From Niabella pedocola (GTDB lineage: Bacteria > Bacteroidota > Bacteroidia > Chitinophagales > Chitinophagaceae): a stretch of 64,000 bases of DNA. Positions 18,583-26,784 of this stretch are shown here, piece by piece; position 1 is the stretch's first letter; each line of letters starts with the position of its first letter. The notes beneath the pieces are model-generated. The model was not told the origin of the DNA. It ran no database searches and worked only from the letters and a program-made list of their open reading frames with translations. The stretch covers positions 1,550,001-1,614,000 of the forward strand of contig NZ_JAJNEC010000005.1 in the NCBI RefSeq assembly GCF_021044425.1, in the 5' to 3' direction. Both the position numbers and the translations under genes were made by a program.

Positions 18583-18675
18583 CTATTTTCTTTTCTTATG
18601 ACGATTCTTTCTCAGTCTTTTTTTACGTTTGTGTGTTGCGATTTTATGACGTTTTCTTTTTTTACCACAAGGCAT
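18583..18675 (-). CDS. AURKAIP1/COX24-type (mS38-like) very small ribosomal protein
   Basis: A 30-codon gene, short enough to escape most gene callers. It starts MPCGKKRKRHKIATHKRKKR and ends RKNRHKKRK; 19 of 30 residues are Lys, Arg or His. This matches the conserved C-terminal core of the AURKAIP1/COX24 (mS38) domain, whose short bacterial versions are ribosome-associated proteins binding 16S rRNA near the decoding region (family knowledge). It lies 40 bases after the TPR gene stop and ahead of rng on the same strand, which fits a translation/RNA-processing cluster. The ATG start is unambiguous, since no in-frame upstream alternative gives a sensible extension. Confidence 0.8.
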   Translation of the reverse strand: MPCGKKRKRHKIATHKRKKRLRKNRHKKRK

Positions 18676-18715
18676 ACTCAATAAATTTTTTAAAATGAAC
18701 TTTAATTAAATATTG

Positions 18716-19591
18716 TTATTTCTTTAATGCTTCAATCCGCTTTTCCAGCGCTGTCTTGATGTCCGCTCTTTGGACCAGTTTTACAGCTTTTGAGTACCAC
18801 TGTATCGCCTGGTCTTTATTACCATCCTTTTCGTATAGATCTCCAAGCATCAGGATTGCCTGGATATTTTGCGGCTGCAATTTCAAAACAGTTTCCAAAC
18901 GTTCCTGCGCTTTTTGCTTTTGACCACTCATAAGGGAAGCCGCGGCCAGCGTCATTTGCGCATATACATTGGTACTGTCTTTTTCAACTACAGCCCTGAT
19001 TTTTCCAATTCCTTCCATTGGCGTACCAATACCTCCGTAGAGATAAGTGGCCCCCAACCCCACCTGTGCCGAATCATTGGCGGGATTTACAGACAATACC
19101 TTTTCAAACAGGTCCTTTGCCTGCTCAGCCATCCAATGACGCGTTTGCACATTTTCAACCTGAGAGAGCTGGTTTAAAAAGATTTGGGCTGCAAAGTTGA
19201 GACTTTTTTCGGAATTTTCCAACCTTGCAGACTCAGCAGTAAACCAGGCATAGGGAATAAAGGCTTTTGCCGTGTCTTTCCAGAAATGCGCCAACTGGTG
19301 ATATACATCCAGTTTTTGCTTCTTTACATCACCGCGGGTAATGCTTTGCTCCAGGAGATCCAGCCTTAAAGCCTGATCAGCAGGAAGCTCTTTTTTCGAC
19401 ATTGCAAGCACTGTATCAATGGAAAAACCACCGGCCGCATCCTCATGATCAGCATGGTCATGCTCCTGCTTTTGCGCCGTTTCACCGGCAGCCGGTTTCT
19501 GACCCGCTTTGGGGGTAGTACGTCCGAAAGCCAGCAGTAGCACGATTGCCACCACCGCTATAGCGATTGTTATTACCTGAGGTTTCTTCAA
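18716..19591 (-). CDS. Membrane-anchored tetratricopeptide-repeat protein
   Basis: 291 residues. One N-terminal membrane helix (about 7-22, ITIAIAVVAIVLLLAFG), then a low-complexity linker with a His/Asp/Glu cluster (EHDHADHEDAAGG), then helices that form TPR repeats over about 115-285, the clearest being NIQAILMLGDLYEKDGNKDQAIQWYSKAV. It probably works as a periplasmic or cytoplasmic-face scaffold; no enzyme domain is seen. The acidic-His cluster could bind metal (weak inference). It starts 65 bases after the HU gene on the same strand. Confidence 0.85.
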   Translation of the reverse strand: MKKPQVITIAIAVVAIVLLLAFGRTTPKAGQKPAAGETAQKQEHDHADHEDAAGGFSIDTVLAMSKKELPADQALRLDLLEQSITRGDVKKQKLDVYHQLAHFWKDTAKAFIPYAWFTAESARLENSEKSLNFAAQIFLNQLSQVENVQTRHWMAEQAKDLFEKVLSVNPANDSAQVGLGATYLYGGIGTPMEGIGKIRAVVEKDSTNVYAQMTLAAASLMSGQKQKAQERLETVLKLQPQNIQAILMLGDLYEKDGNKDQAIQWYSKAVKLVQRADIKTALEKRIEALKK

Positions 19592-19656
19592 CTGTCCTTA
19601 ATTGGACGGCAAAGGTAACTGCAATCCGCTACAAAACGAAGTTTTTTTAAAGAATT

Positions 19657-19980
19657 CTAATCGTCCGCATCCTCACCCGGACCCGTATCCGGTTTGGGCT
19701 CAACGAGTTTTTTTACCTCAGCAGTAAACTCCTTTGCGGGCTTAAAGGCAGGGATATAGTGTTCCGGAATATGAACAGCTACATTCTTTTTAATATTCCG
19801 GCCTATCTTAGCAGCCCTCTTTTTGGTTATGAAACTGCCAAAGCCCCTGATGTAGATGTTCTCCCCGGAAGAAAGCGTATCCTTTACTTCCTTAAACATC
19901 GTTTCCAAAGTAACAAGCACATCAACCTTTGGAATACCGGTTTTGTCTGAGATCTTATTTACTAAGTCTGCTTTTCGCAT
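19657..19980 (-). CDS. HU/IHF-family DNA-binding protein
   Basis: 107 residues; a standard HU fold (residues 1-92) plus an acidic tail. It opens MRKADLVNKISDKTGIPKVDV and has the DNA-bending arm with GSFITKKRAAKIGRN and the P-x-x-x-I-P-A-F-KP-A-K end motif. HU-family dimers bend and compact DNA. The 15-residue C-terminal tail ending GPGEDADD is acidic and outside the core domain. It reads away from mutY, so the 178-base AT-rich gap holds both promoters; TAACTTTA (minus strand, 20020-20027) is the best -7 candidate. Confidence 0.93.
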   Translation of the reverse strand: MRKADLVNKISDKTGIPKVDVLVTLETMFKEVKDTLSSGENIYIRGFGSFITKKRAAKIGRNIKKNVAVHIPEHYIPAFKPAKEFTAEVKKLVEPKPDTGPGEDADD

Positions 19981-20158
19981 AGTTCCTGATATTAAGATAG
20001 TTTAATGATTACTGTTACGTAAAGTTACTGCAATAAATGTGCAAAACTTTAATAAATAGTTTACAATCAATTATTAATCCAAATTTTATAAAATTGAAAA
20101 ATTTTAAGGTAATTTACTAAATTTAATTGACAATCTCCACTTTTTAACACATAAAAAA

Positions 20159-21220
20159 TTGATCCATAATCTTTTTTCGCATTATTTAATTGACTGGAAC
20201 CGAAATAAGAACAACCGGAAAATGCCCTGGAAGGGGGTCAAAGATCCCTATAAAATTTGGTTAAGCGAAATTATTTTACAACAAACACGTGTAGATCAAG
20301 GACTAAAATATTACGAAAATTTTATTATAACTTTTCCTACCATTCATGACCTGGCAAAGGCCGACGAAAAAAAAGTATTTAAGCTCTGGGAAGGCCTGGG
20401 CTACTATTCCCGCTGTAAAAACCTGATACACACGGCCCGTGTATTAAGTTCAACGCAAAACGGACAGTTCCCGGCAACATATGAAGACATCCTGAAATTG
20501 AAAGGGATCGGCCCTTATACCGCAGCCGCTATTGCTTCCTTTGCCTTTGATCTGCCCCACGCGGTTATCGACGGCAATGTATTCCGGGTGCTTGCCCGGA
20601 TCTTCGGCATCCGGGAACCCGTAGACACCACGGCCGGGAAAAAGATTATTACTGAACTGGCTGAAAAGCTGCTGGATAAAGAGCACCCTGGCGAATACAA
20701 CCAGGCCATCATGGATTTTGGAGCCACGGTTTGCAAACCCGCAAACCCCGATTGTGAGCAATGTCCGTTTAAAAGCAATTGCGTCGCCTATAAAGAAGAT
20801 ATTGTTGCATTGCTGCCGGTAAAAATAAAAAGGACCACCGTGCGAACCCGTTACTTTTACTTTTTCCTGCCGCAATACCGGAACGCGCTGCCGGTAAGAG
20901 AACGACTTGATAAAGATATCTGGCAGCATCTCTATGAATTTCCGCTGATTGAAAAGGAGGAAGAAACCAGCTCCGGGGCCATCGTTGCCGCAGCAACAAA
21001 AAAAGGGTGGATACCAAAGGGAACGGCGGTTACGGTTAGTCCCGTATACGCACAAAAACTCAGTCACCAGCTTATAAAAGCCGTCTTCATTTCGTACCGG
21101 CTTGCCGAAAAAAGCGGGTTATTTGAAAACTACAGCTGGGTAAAGGCTGCAGCTTTAAACACCCTGCCCTTTCCCAAAACCATCACACAATACCTCAATA
21201 AAGCCGGAAATGACCACTGA
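20159..21220 (+). CDS. mutY: A/G-specific adenine glycosylase
   Basis: 353 residues. MutY removes adenine mispaired with 8-oxoguanine, protecting against G:C to T:A changes. Start is TTG at 20159; the next Met lies inside the conserved MPWKG region and would truncate the domain. Motifs: LSEIILQQTRV (catalytic Glu), the helix-hairpin-helix LKGIGPYTAAAIASFA with the catalytic Asp in AVIDGNVFRV, and the [4Fe-4S] cluster C-x6-C-x2-C-x5-C (CKPANPDCEQCPFKSNC). The C-terminal NUDIX-like 8-oxoG recognition domain spans about 225-350. The HU-mutY-ssb-gldE order is typical of Bacteroidota. Confidence 0.95.
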   Translation: MIHNLFSHYLIDWNRNKNNRKMPWKGVKDPYKIWLSEIILQQTRVDQGLKYYENFIITFPTIHDLAKADEKKVFKLWEGLGYYSRCKNLIHTARVLSSTQNGQFPATYEDILKLKGIGPYTAAAIASFAFDLPHAVIDGNVFRVLARIFGIREPVDTTAGKKIITELAEKLLDKEHPGEYNQAIMDFGATVCKPANPDCEQCPFKSNCVAYKEDIVALLPVKIKRTTVRTRYFYFFLPQYRNALPVRERLDKDIWQHLYEFPLIEKEEETSSGAIVAAATKKGWIPKGTAVTVSPVYAQKLSHQLIKAVFISYRLAEKSGLFENYSWVKAAALNTLPFPKTITQYLNKAGNDH

Positions 21221-21569
21221 TGCGCAGGTTCCCGGTGCTTTTATACTGATTTTAGCTCGCGTGACGCTTTTACTCCTACGCCTTCCCGGAAGCCAATCGG
21301 AAAGCGGCTTATAAATGAACCGGCAAACCGCCAGCTGCCAATGGGCAAACCAGCAGCGTCAATGACCGATTCCTAACCCTTCAGGGATTTATGTGTGTTG
21401 TGGCGGCACAGGGCATTTTGCTGATTTCTGAAATCTCATTCTTAATTTTGTTTATCCGTTCAAAAAAATTAATTTTAGTTAGATTTTACAGAAGCCGGGA
21501 TGTTTTAGGATACCAGTGTTTTTGTTAAGGTTAACCTTCGTAAACAAAAAATAAGGAAAAATATATCAT
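21221..21569. other. Intergenic region between mutY and ssb
   Basis: About 350 bases. The first part has no recognisable feature. The second part holds the ssb promoter (21417-21450) and a 120-base leader. I see no small gene or RNA. Confidence 0.5.
21417..21450 (+). promoter_or_regulatory. Promoter of ssb
   Basis: TTTG (21417-21420), a 22-base spacer and TAATTTTG (21443-21450), both exact matches to the Bacteroidota consensus. It implies a leader of about 115 bases. Confidence 0.5.
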
Positions 21570-21974
21570 ATGAGAGGCGTTAATAGAGTTATGCTGATTG
21601 GAAATTTAGGAAAAGACCCGGATGTACAATTACTGGAAGGCAATATCGCTGTGGCAAAGTTTCCGCTGGCCACTACCGAAACCTTTAAAGACCGTACCGG
21701 TAAACTGATTTCACAAACCGAATGGCACACCGTTGTATTATGGCGCGGACTGGCCGAATTGGCTCAGAAGTTCCTCCGCAAGGCAAGCCTGGTTTATATT
21801 GAAGGGCGGCTGCGTACCCGTAGCTGGGAGGATAAAGATGGCACTAAAAAATATGTAACAGAGGTGGTTGGAGAAAACCTGATCATGCTGGATAAAAAAA
21901 CAGAAGGCATTCCGTCCCCCGATGAACATACCGGCAATACCGGGCCCGAAGGATTTGATCTGCACCCTTTCTAA
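21570..21974 (+). CDS. ssb: Single-stranded DNA-binding protein
   Basis: 134 residues. SSB coats single-stranded DNA in replication and repair. The OB fold covers residues 1-110 with the start NRVMLIGNLGKDPDV and the typical TEWHTVVLWRGLAELAQKFLRKASLVYIEGRL. The C-terminal tail is short and ends in GFDLHPF, a variant of the acidic DDDIPF-type tip that recruits partner proteins; it is less acidic than usual. The tail is shorter than in most SSBs (about 178 residues in E. coli). It lies between mutY and the gldE-like gene, with its own promoter. Confidence 0.95.
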   Translation: MRGVNRVMLIGNLGKDPDVQLLEGNIAVAKFPLATTETFKDRTGKLISQTEWHTVVLWRGLAELAQKFLRKASLVYIEGRLRTRSWEDKDGTKKYVTEVVGENLIMLDKKTEGIPSPDEHTGNTGPEGFDLHPF

Positions 21975-22031
21975 AAGATGAACCGGCGGACGGGCCGCCT
22001 TTGAAAGATCTGCTTCACGAAAACTGAAATA

Positions 22032-23387
22032 TTGGAAACCCTATCTGACGTATTTGTTTTTTTAGATGTTGTACAGGGACAGCTTCCTGTTGGCATACAG
22101 AACGCAACACTGCTGGTGGCCGCACTGGTGGTGCTGGTGATTATCTCTTTTTCTATTGCAGGTTCGCAGGCGGCTATTTTTTCGCTGGACGAAAAAGATA
22201 TTGATGTATTAAAAACCAAGCAGCAACCTTCCGCAAAAAGGATCCTGAATTTGCTGGAAGAACCGAAGGAGGTTTTTACCTCCATGCTGATTGCCAAAAC
22301 CCTGGTCAATATCTGTACCATTGTACTGGCCAATTACCTGATCAACTATTATGTGCCGGCGCAATACCTGGATACAACCTGGGGCATTTTCCTGAAATTC
22401 GCCATTATCGCCTTTGCCATTCTTTTCCTGGTGGAAATCTTCCCGCGTGTATGGGCCACTCAAAACAACCTGCGCTTTGCATTTGAATGGCCCGTGCTCA
22501 TCATGATCGTTGAAGGAATTTATCTTTCCCTGAGAAGAATCAGCCGGTGGACGGTTGCTGTGGCCGACAGCTTTGGCCGTACGGTAGGCGCCAATAAAGT
22601 GGAAGAAACCAATATTCAGCAAATTGATGAAACCATCGATATTCAAACAGATGAGGTAACCCCGGAAGAAAAAAACATCATGAAGGGGATCGTGAAATTT
22701 GGAAAGATCTCCGTAAAAAAGGTGATGCGGAACCGCCTTTACGTAAGCGGTGTGGCATATGATACTCCTTTTGAAGAACTGATCCAGCAGGTAGGTGATC
22801 TGCATTACTCGCGCCTGCCTGTTTATAAAAACAGCCTGGATGAAATTGCCGGCGTATTAAACATCAAGGACCTGGTGCCTTACCTGGATGACGGGTCCGA
22901 AATCAAAGACTGGCATACCAAGATACGTGCTCCTTATTTTGTGCCGGAAACCAAGCTGATTGAAGACCTCCTGCTCGATTTTCAGAAAAAGCGGATCCAC
23001 TTCGCAGTAGTGGTCGATGAGTTCGGCGGTACCAGCGGCATTGTTACCATGGAGGACATCATTGAAGAAGTGGTAGGTGAGGTGAAAGATGAATTTGATG
23101 ATGAAGACCTGCTGATCAATAAGATCGACGACAATAATTACATTTTTGAAGGGCGTACCATGCTGCACGATATGTGCAAAGCATTAAAATTACCCATCGA
23201 AACATTTGATGAAGTGAGGGGCGACAGTGAATCGCTGGGCGGGCTGATCAATGAACTTTCCGGTGAGCTTACACGGGCCGGCGATGTAGTACGAACCGGC
23301 GACTTTGAGTTTACGGTAATGGAAACCGAAAAGAACCGGGTAAAAACAGCAAAAGTTACGATCAACCATACCTTTAATGGACGTTGA
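22032..23387 (+). CDS. gldE: GldE-like CNNM/CBS/CorC-domain membrane protein
   Basis: 451 residues from a TTG start at 22032; no ATG occurs before the first membrane helices. N-terminal DUF21/CNNM domain with membrane segments (about 22-45, 92-110, 115-135, 145-160), then two CBS domains (~215-340; YSRLPVYKNSLDEIAGVLNIKDL and HFAVVVDEFGGTSGIVTMEDIIEEVVGE) and a CorC/HlyC C-terminal domain (~360-445). Proteins of this build are linked to metal-ion (Mg/Co) transport. In Flavobacterium the version encoded beside ssb is GldE, needed for gliding when its partner GldD is limiting. No gldD is found next to it here, so the gliding role is an inference from gene order. Confidence 0.87.
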   Translation: METLSDVFVFLDVVQGQLPVGIQNATLLVAALVVLVIISFSIAGSQAAIFSLDEKDIDVLKTKQQPSAKRILNLLEEPKEVFTSMLIAKTLVNICTIVLANYLINYYVPAQYLDTTWGIFLKFAIIAFAILFLVEIFPRVWATQNNLRFAFEWPVLIMIVEGIYLSLRRISRWTVAVADSFGRTVGANKVEETNIQQIDETIDIQTDEVTPEEKNIMKGIVKFGKISVKKVMRNRLYVSGVAYDTPFEELIQQVGDLHYSRLPVYKNSLDEIAGVLNIKDLVPYLDDGSEIKDWHTKIRAPYFVPETKLIEDLLLDFQKKRIHFAVVVDEFGGTSGIVTMEDIIEEVVGEVKDEFDDEDLLINKIDDNNYIFEGRTMLHDMCKALKLPIETFDEVRGDSESLGGLINELSGELTRAGDVVRTGDFEFTVMETEKNRVKTAKVTINHTFNGR

Positions 23388-23432
23388 TCCGCATTTTACA
23401 AATAAAATCCTGCGCACCCGGCCCCGGGTGCT

Positions 23433-23440
23433 TAATTTTG
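23433..23440 (+). promoter_or_regulatory. -7 element (TAATTTTG) of the DUF3109 gene
   Basis: Exact TAnnTTTG match 13 bases before the GTG start at 23454. No clear -33 box. It suggests the DUF3109 and ABC genes can be transcribed apart from gldE. Confidence 0.45.
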
Positions 23441-23453
23441 CAAAAAAATTGAA

Positions 23454-24050
23454 GTGATCGTTATCGACAATAAACTCATCAGCGATGATGTGATTGAAAA
23501 GCAGTTTGTATGCGACCTGTCCAAATGTAAGGGCGGCTGCTGCGAAGACGGAGACGCAGGCGCGCCCCTGGATGAAACAGAATTGAAGCTGACAGAGGAA
23601 TACTATGAAATCATTAAGCCCTATCTGCCCGCACCAGCCATTGCAGAGATCGAAAAAAAGGGCAAATATGTATACGACGAAGAATTTGGGTGGGTAACCC
23701 CTACGCTTCCCACCGACAACGAGATCTGCGTATATGCGTACCGGGAGCCGGACGGCCTGATCAAATGTGCTTTTGAACAGGCATACAATGAAGGCAAGAT
23801 CCCCTGGAAAAAGCCCATTAGCTGTCACCTATACCCTATTATTTCTTATAAAGGGAAACATGGTGATTATGAACGGCTCAACTACGAGCCCCGGAAAAAA
23901 ATGTGCAGCCCGGCATGTAAATTGGGCGCCTCCCTACAGGTACCGGTATATAAATTTTTAAAGGAACCCATTACCCGCAAATACGGACAGGAATTTTACG
24001 ACGTGCTGGATCAGATCGCCGTAAAAAACCAGGAAAACCAGGAGCAGTAA
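23454..24050 (+). CDS. DUF3109 family Cys-rich protein
   Basis: 198 residues from a GTG start. It opens MIVIDNKLISDDVIEKQFVC and contains the dense Cys pattern CDLSKCKGGCCEDGD, with further Cys in ISCHLYPI and KMCSPACKLG, arranged like the putative zinc/iron-sulfur-binding YkgJ/DUF3109 families. These are thought to bind Fe-S or Zn, but no reaction is established. It is cytoplasmic (no signal). It is followed after 11 bases by an ABC ATPase and probably co-transcribed with it. Confidence 0.88.
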   Translation: MIVIDNKLISDDVIEKQFVCDLSKCKGGCCEDGDAGAPLDETELKLTEEYYEIIKPYLPAPAIAEIEKKGKYVYDEEFGWVTPTLPTDNEICVYAYREPDGLIKCAFEQAYNEGKIPWKKPISCHLYPIISYKGKHGDYERLNYEPRKKMCSPACKLGASLQVPVYKFLKEPITRKYGQEFYDVLDQIAVKNQENQEQ

Positions 24051-24061
24051 ACGGAAGTACC

Positions 24062-24811
24062 ATGCTGAACGAAGACGCTTTACAGATCAAGATGCTGAAC
24101 TATGGCTATAAAGGTGCATCCCGGCTTATCATCCGCCAACTCCAGCTCACTGTTAAACAAGGCAGCCGGTTTGGATTGTTTGGTCCGAACGGCGCAGGGA
24201 AAACAACCCTGATGAGCCTGATGACGGGATTGCTGCCCTATAAAGACGGCTCAATACTGCTATTTGGAAAGGAAGTGCGTGCCAATAGTCCGTTTGTTAA
24301 AAACACCATCGGGTTTGTACCACAGGACTTTTCCTTTTATGAAGAACTTAGTGCTGCTGAAAATATGGAATTCTTTGGCGCCTGGTATGGCCTAAACAGC
24401 CGGCAGGTAAAAGATGCCATTTCAACGCTCCTAAATGTGATGGGCTTAAGTCATGTGGCCGATAAACCACTGAAAGAATTTTCGGGAGGTATGAAGCGCC
24501 GGGTAAACCTGGCCATCGGTGTAATGAATAATCCACGCATCCTGTTCCTCGATGAGCCCACTGTGGGGGTGGATGTACAATCGCGCAATGCGATTGTTCA
24601 GTTCCTGAAAGAGATCAATCAAAAAGGCACTACACTCGTTTATACCTCACACCAGTTAAAAGAAGCAGAAGACCTGTGTACCGAAGTAGCCCTTATCGAC
24701 GGCGGTACCATCATCAGCCAGGGCACCCTGGATGCCTTGAAGCAGGAACACAGACAGGACGGACTTGAAGGGCTTTTCTTACAACTTACCGGGCGGGATT
24801 ACCGGGATTAA
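24062..24811 (+). CDS. ABC-2-type transporter ATP-binding protein, no adjacent permease
   Basis: 249 residues. Walker A FGPNGAGKTTL (~47-57), Q-loop GFVPQDFSFYEEL, signature EFSGGMKRR, Walker B RILFLDEPTVGVD and the His-switch TSHQLKEAED are all intact. The GMKRR signature and GVD D-loop are typical of ABC-2/drug- or polysaccharide-exporting ATPases (CcmA/NodI-like), a group that also includes GldA. The permease it must partner is not encoded on either side, so it is encoded elsewhere. It is tightly linked to DUF3109 upstream (11-base gap). Confidence 0.9.
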   Translation: MLNEDALQIKMLNYGYKGASRLIIRQLQLTVKQGSRFGLFGPNGAGKTTLMSLMTGLLPYKDGSILLFGKEVRANSPFVKNTIGFVPQDFSFYEELSAAENMEFFGAWYGLNSRQVKDAISTLLNVMGLSHVADKPLKEFSGGMKRRVNLAIGVMNNPRILFLDEPTVGVDVQSRNAIVQFLKEINQKGTTLVYTSHQLKEAEDLCTEVALIDGGTIISQGTLDALKQEHRQDGLEGLFLQLTGRDYRD

Positions 24812-25006
24812 AAATGAGGAAATAATTTCCCCGAAAGGCAGTAGTGTCATTACACCTGTATCCCGGAATGGCTCTCAAAATGGTTTTCCATCAGGCAAAA
24901 TCTTAAGGATGCAGCATGATTTAATAGCCGGAATCCTTTTTTTGGCATAGTTATTTGTGTACCTTTATATTAGAACCCGAATTTTAAACCCAAAAGTTAA
25001 AATATT

Positions 25007-25234
25007 ATGAATAAGCTCGTTACAGGTTTTGCCCTTGGCCTCATCGTTGGTATTTTATATGCCCCGGATAAAGGAACCGCTACCCGCAGGCGTATTGCAG
25101 ATAAGGGAAACGATCTTAAAGATCAGTTTGCGGATTTTATAGACAGTGTTGCCAGCCGATTTGAAGACCGGGCGGATGATTTTGAAGAGTATGTTCATGA
25201 AGAAACTGAAAATCTGAAGGCTGAAAGCATTTAA
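25007..25234 (+). CDS. YtxH domain-containing small membrane protein
   Basis: 75 residues. An N-terminal hydrophobic glycine-rich helix (NKLVTGFALGLIVGILYAP) is followed by DKGTATRRRIADKG and an amphipathic, charged helix. This is the YtxH pattern (G-x-x-x-G helix, then A-P-x-x-G-x-x-T-R). Members are often induced by general stress, with unknown molecular role. Monocistronic, with two hairpins downstream. Confidence 0.82.
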   Translation: MNKLVTGFALGLIVGILYAPDKGTATRRRIADKGNDLKDQFADFIDSVASRFEDRADDFEEYVHEETENLKAESI

Positions 25235-25256
25235 TCCGGGAAATCTTTTTTTACAT

Positions 25257-25290
25257 AAGGCTGTCTCAAAAATGAGCCGGCCTTTTTTTA
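25257..25290 (+). terminator. Terminator after the YtxH gene
   Basis: Stem of AAGGC, a G-U pair and CTC/GAG (25257-25267 with 25274-25284) with one mismatch and a 6-base loop, followed by TTTTTTT. It is 23 bases after the stop codon. Confidence 0.75.
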
Positions 25291-25297
25291 TTTTAAG

Positions 25298-25329
25298 GCT
25301 TCAGAGGCACTGAAGCGCTGCGTTTTTTT
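25298..25329 (+). terminator. Second hairpin with T tract
   Basis: Stem GCTTCAG/CTGAAGC (25298-25304 and 25310-25316), 5-base loop, then GCTGCG and seven T. Probably a back-up terminator. Confidence 0.5.
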
Positions 25330-25519
25330 ATTTCCCGCATCGTCTCAAAACTAAATGACGCGAGCCCGGGATATCATCAGGGCGCCTCTTTTACTGAATG
25401 CCATTGAGACGCTGAACACTGATATTTTTTTGCTCCCTGAAACTTTTGCCAGTTTATGTGACCATGCGGAACACCGGATCAAAAAGATCAGTGTTTCTGT
25501 GTTTCCGCAGCATCCTCTC

Positions 25520-26773
25520 CTAAATAAAATCCATCGTATTATACCGTGCCTTCAGAATGCGGGATGAATCGGCAGCCAGCCATTTTTCAAGGATGGTTGC
25601 GTACACATTTTTAAAATCAACATTGTATTTCAGGTCACCCTGGTTCAGATCTTCGAGGTTGGGCATGGCATTGAGGATCCCCTTCTTTTTCAATCCGCCG
25701 CTGATCAGGAACATATTGTTGGCGGTACCATGATCTGTTCCGTTACTGGCATTCTGCGCCACCCGTCGTCCAAATTCTGAAAAGGTAAACAACAGCACAT
25801 CTTCCATCCGGCCATTCTTTTTCAGATCGTCGGTAAACGCTTTAATGGCTTCGCTCATCTGGGTAAACAACCGCCCCTGCTGCCCGTCCTGGCCCACATG
25901 CGTGTCAAAACTGCCCAGCGAAATATAATACACCTTGGTATTGATATCGGAGAAAATAAGCGAAGCGATCGTTTTTAATCCGCCGCCCAACTCGGTATTG
26001 GGATACGATCCTGATGAAGGATGCATGCGGCTTTGCTTAAAAATATAATCCGCCGAAGACATCGTCTCGGCCAGTGTTTTATACAGGTAATCCACCGGCT
26101 TTTCGTCGTGATGATCGCCCCCGTGATTTTTATTGATCTCCCGGAAATATTTTTCATTAGAGGTCCCAAATAAACGACGTGGATCTTTTACTGCCAATGC
26201 ATTATTCTGCTCTCCTTTCAAAGCCAGGCTTAGCACATCATCTACTTCCAGCGCCTGCGTGGGCTTATCACAGCCATGGCATTGTGCATCCAGGTAACGG
26301 CCGATCCAGCCATTATTCCAGTACTCATTGCTTTGACTGGCCGAATGCCAGATATCCATACTGCGGAAATGCGAACGATCCGGGTTCGGATAGCCCACAT
26401 TGTTCAGGATGGCCATATTTCCTTCATCGTACAATCCCTTTAAAGCTGTAAGTGAAGGATGCAATGACACTTCGTCTGTGAGGGACAGGGTTTTATCCCG
26501 CTGTATGCCCAGGCCCGGCCGCAGTTTGTAATAAATATCGTTGCGCACCGGTATCACCGTGTTCAGTCCATCATTGCCGCCACTCAATTGCAGTACCACC
26601 ACCACTTTGTTGCCCGCAGGAACGGCGGCAGGATTTTCAAGTGCCTTCAGGAATTTGGGCATCATCAGCGAAGCCGTTGCCAAAGAACCCAGCTGTATGA
26701 ATTCCTTGCGTTTGATGAGCAGACCAGGGCCTGTATGTTTTTTGTTAAAGAAAGAAGCGCTTTTTTTGTTCAT
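25520..26773 (-). CDS. DUF1501 family secreted protein
   Basis: 417 residues from the ATG at 26773 (MNKKSASFFNKKHTG); a GTG at 26791 would overlap the upstream stop and is less likely. An N-terminal region with KRKEFIQLGSLATASLMMP resembles the twin-Arg-like signals of this family. The core has VVVVLQLSGGNDGLNTVIP and DRSHFRSMDIWHSA, then FSEFGRRVAQNASNGTDHGTANNMFLI; these Asp/His/Ser positions fit the alkaline-phosphatase-like fold assigned to DUF1501. The biological substrate is unknown. The gene directly follows DUF1800 on the same strand; the two families occur together in many Bacteroidota and Planctomycetota. Confidence 0.93.
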   Translation of the reverse strand: MNKKSASFFNKKHTGPGLLIKRKEFIQLGSLATASLMMPKFLKALENPAAVPAGNKVVVVLQLSGGNDGLNTVIPVRNDIYYKLRPGLGIQRDKTLSLTDEVSLHPSLTALKGLYDEGNMAILNNVGYPNPDRSHFRSMDIWHSASQSNEYWNNGWIGRYLDAQCHGCDKPTQALEVDDVLSLALKGEQNNALAVKDPRRLFGTSNEKYFREINKNHGGDHHDEKPVDYLYKTLAETMSSADYIFKQSRMHPSSGSYPNTELGGGLKTIASLIFSDINTKVYYISLGSFDTHVGQDGQQGRLFTQMSEAIKAFTDDLKKNGRMEDVLLFTFSEFGRRVAQNASNGTDHGTANNMFLISGGLKKKGILNAMPNLEDLNQGDLKYNVDFKNVYATILEKWLAADSSRILKARYNTMDFI

Positions 26774-26784
26774 GGGGGTTGGGT

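Noticed and set aside
20450..21067. 205-codon minus-strand frame opposite mutY
   Set aside because: mutY has all its catalytic and Fe-S motifs on the + strand; the antisense product shows nothing recognisable.
25257..25290. AAGGCTGTCTCAAAA string resembling ends of some insertion sequences
   Set aside because: It is part of a hairpin with a T run directly after a gene, and no transposase or second end is near. A terminator explains it.
25355..25567. 70-codon + strand frame after the YtxH gene
   Set aside because: It overlaps the end of the DUF1501 gene on the other strand and has no protein-like pattern or promoter.
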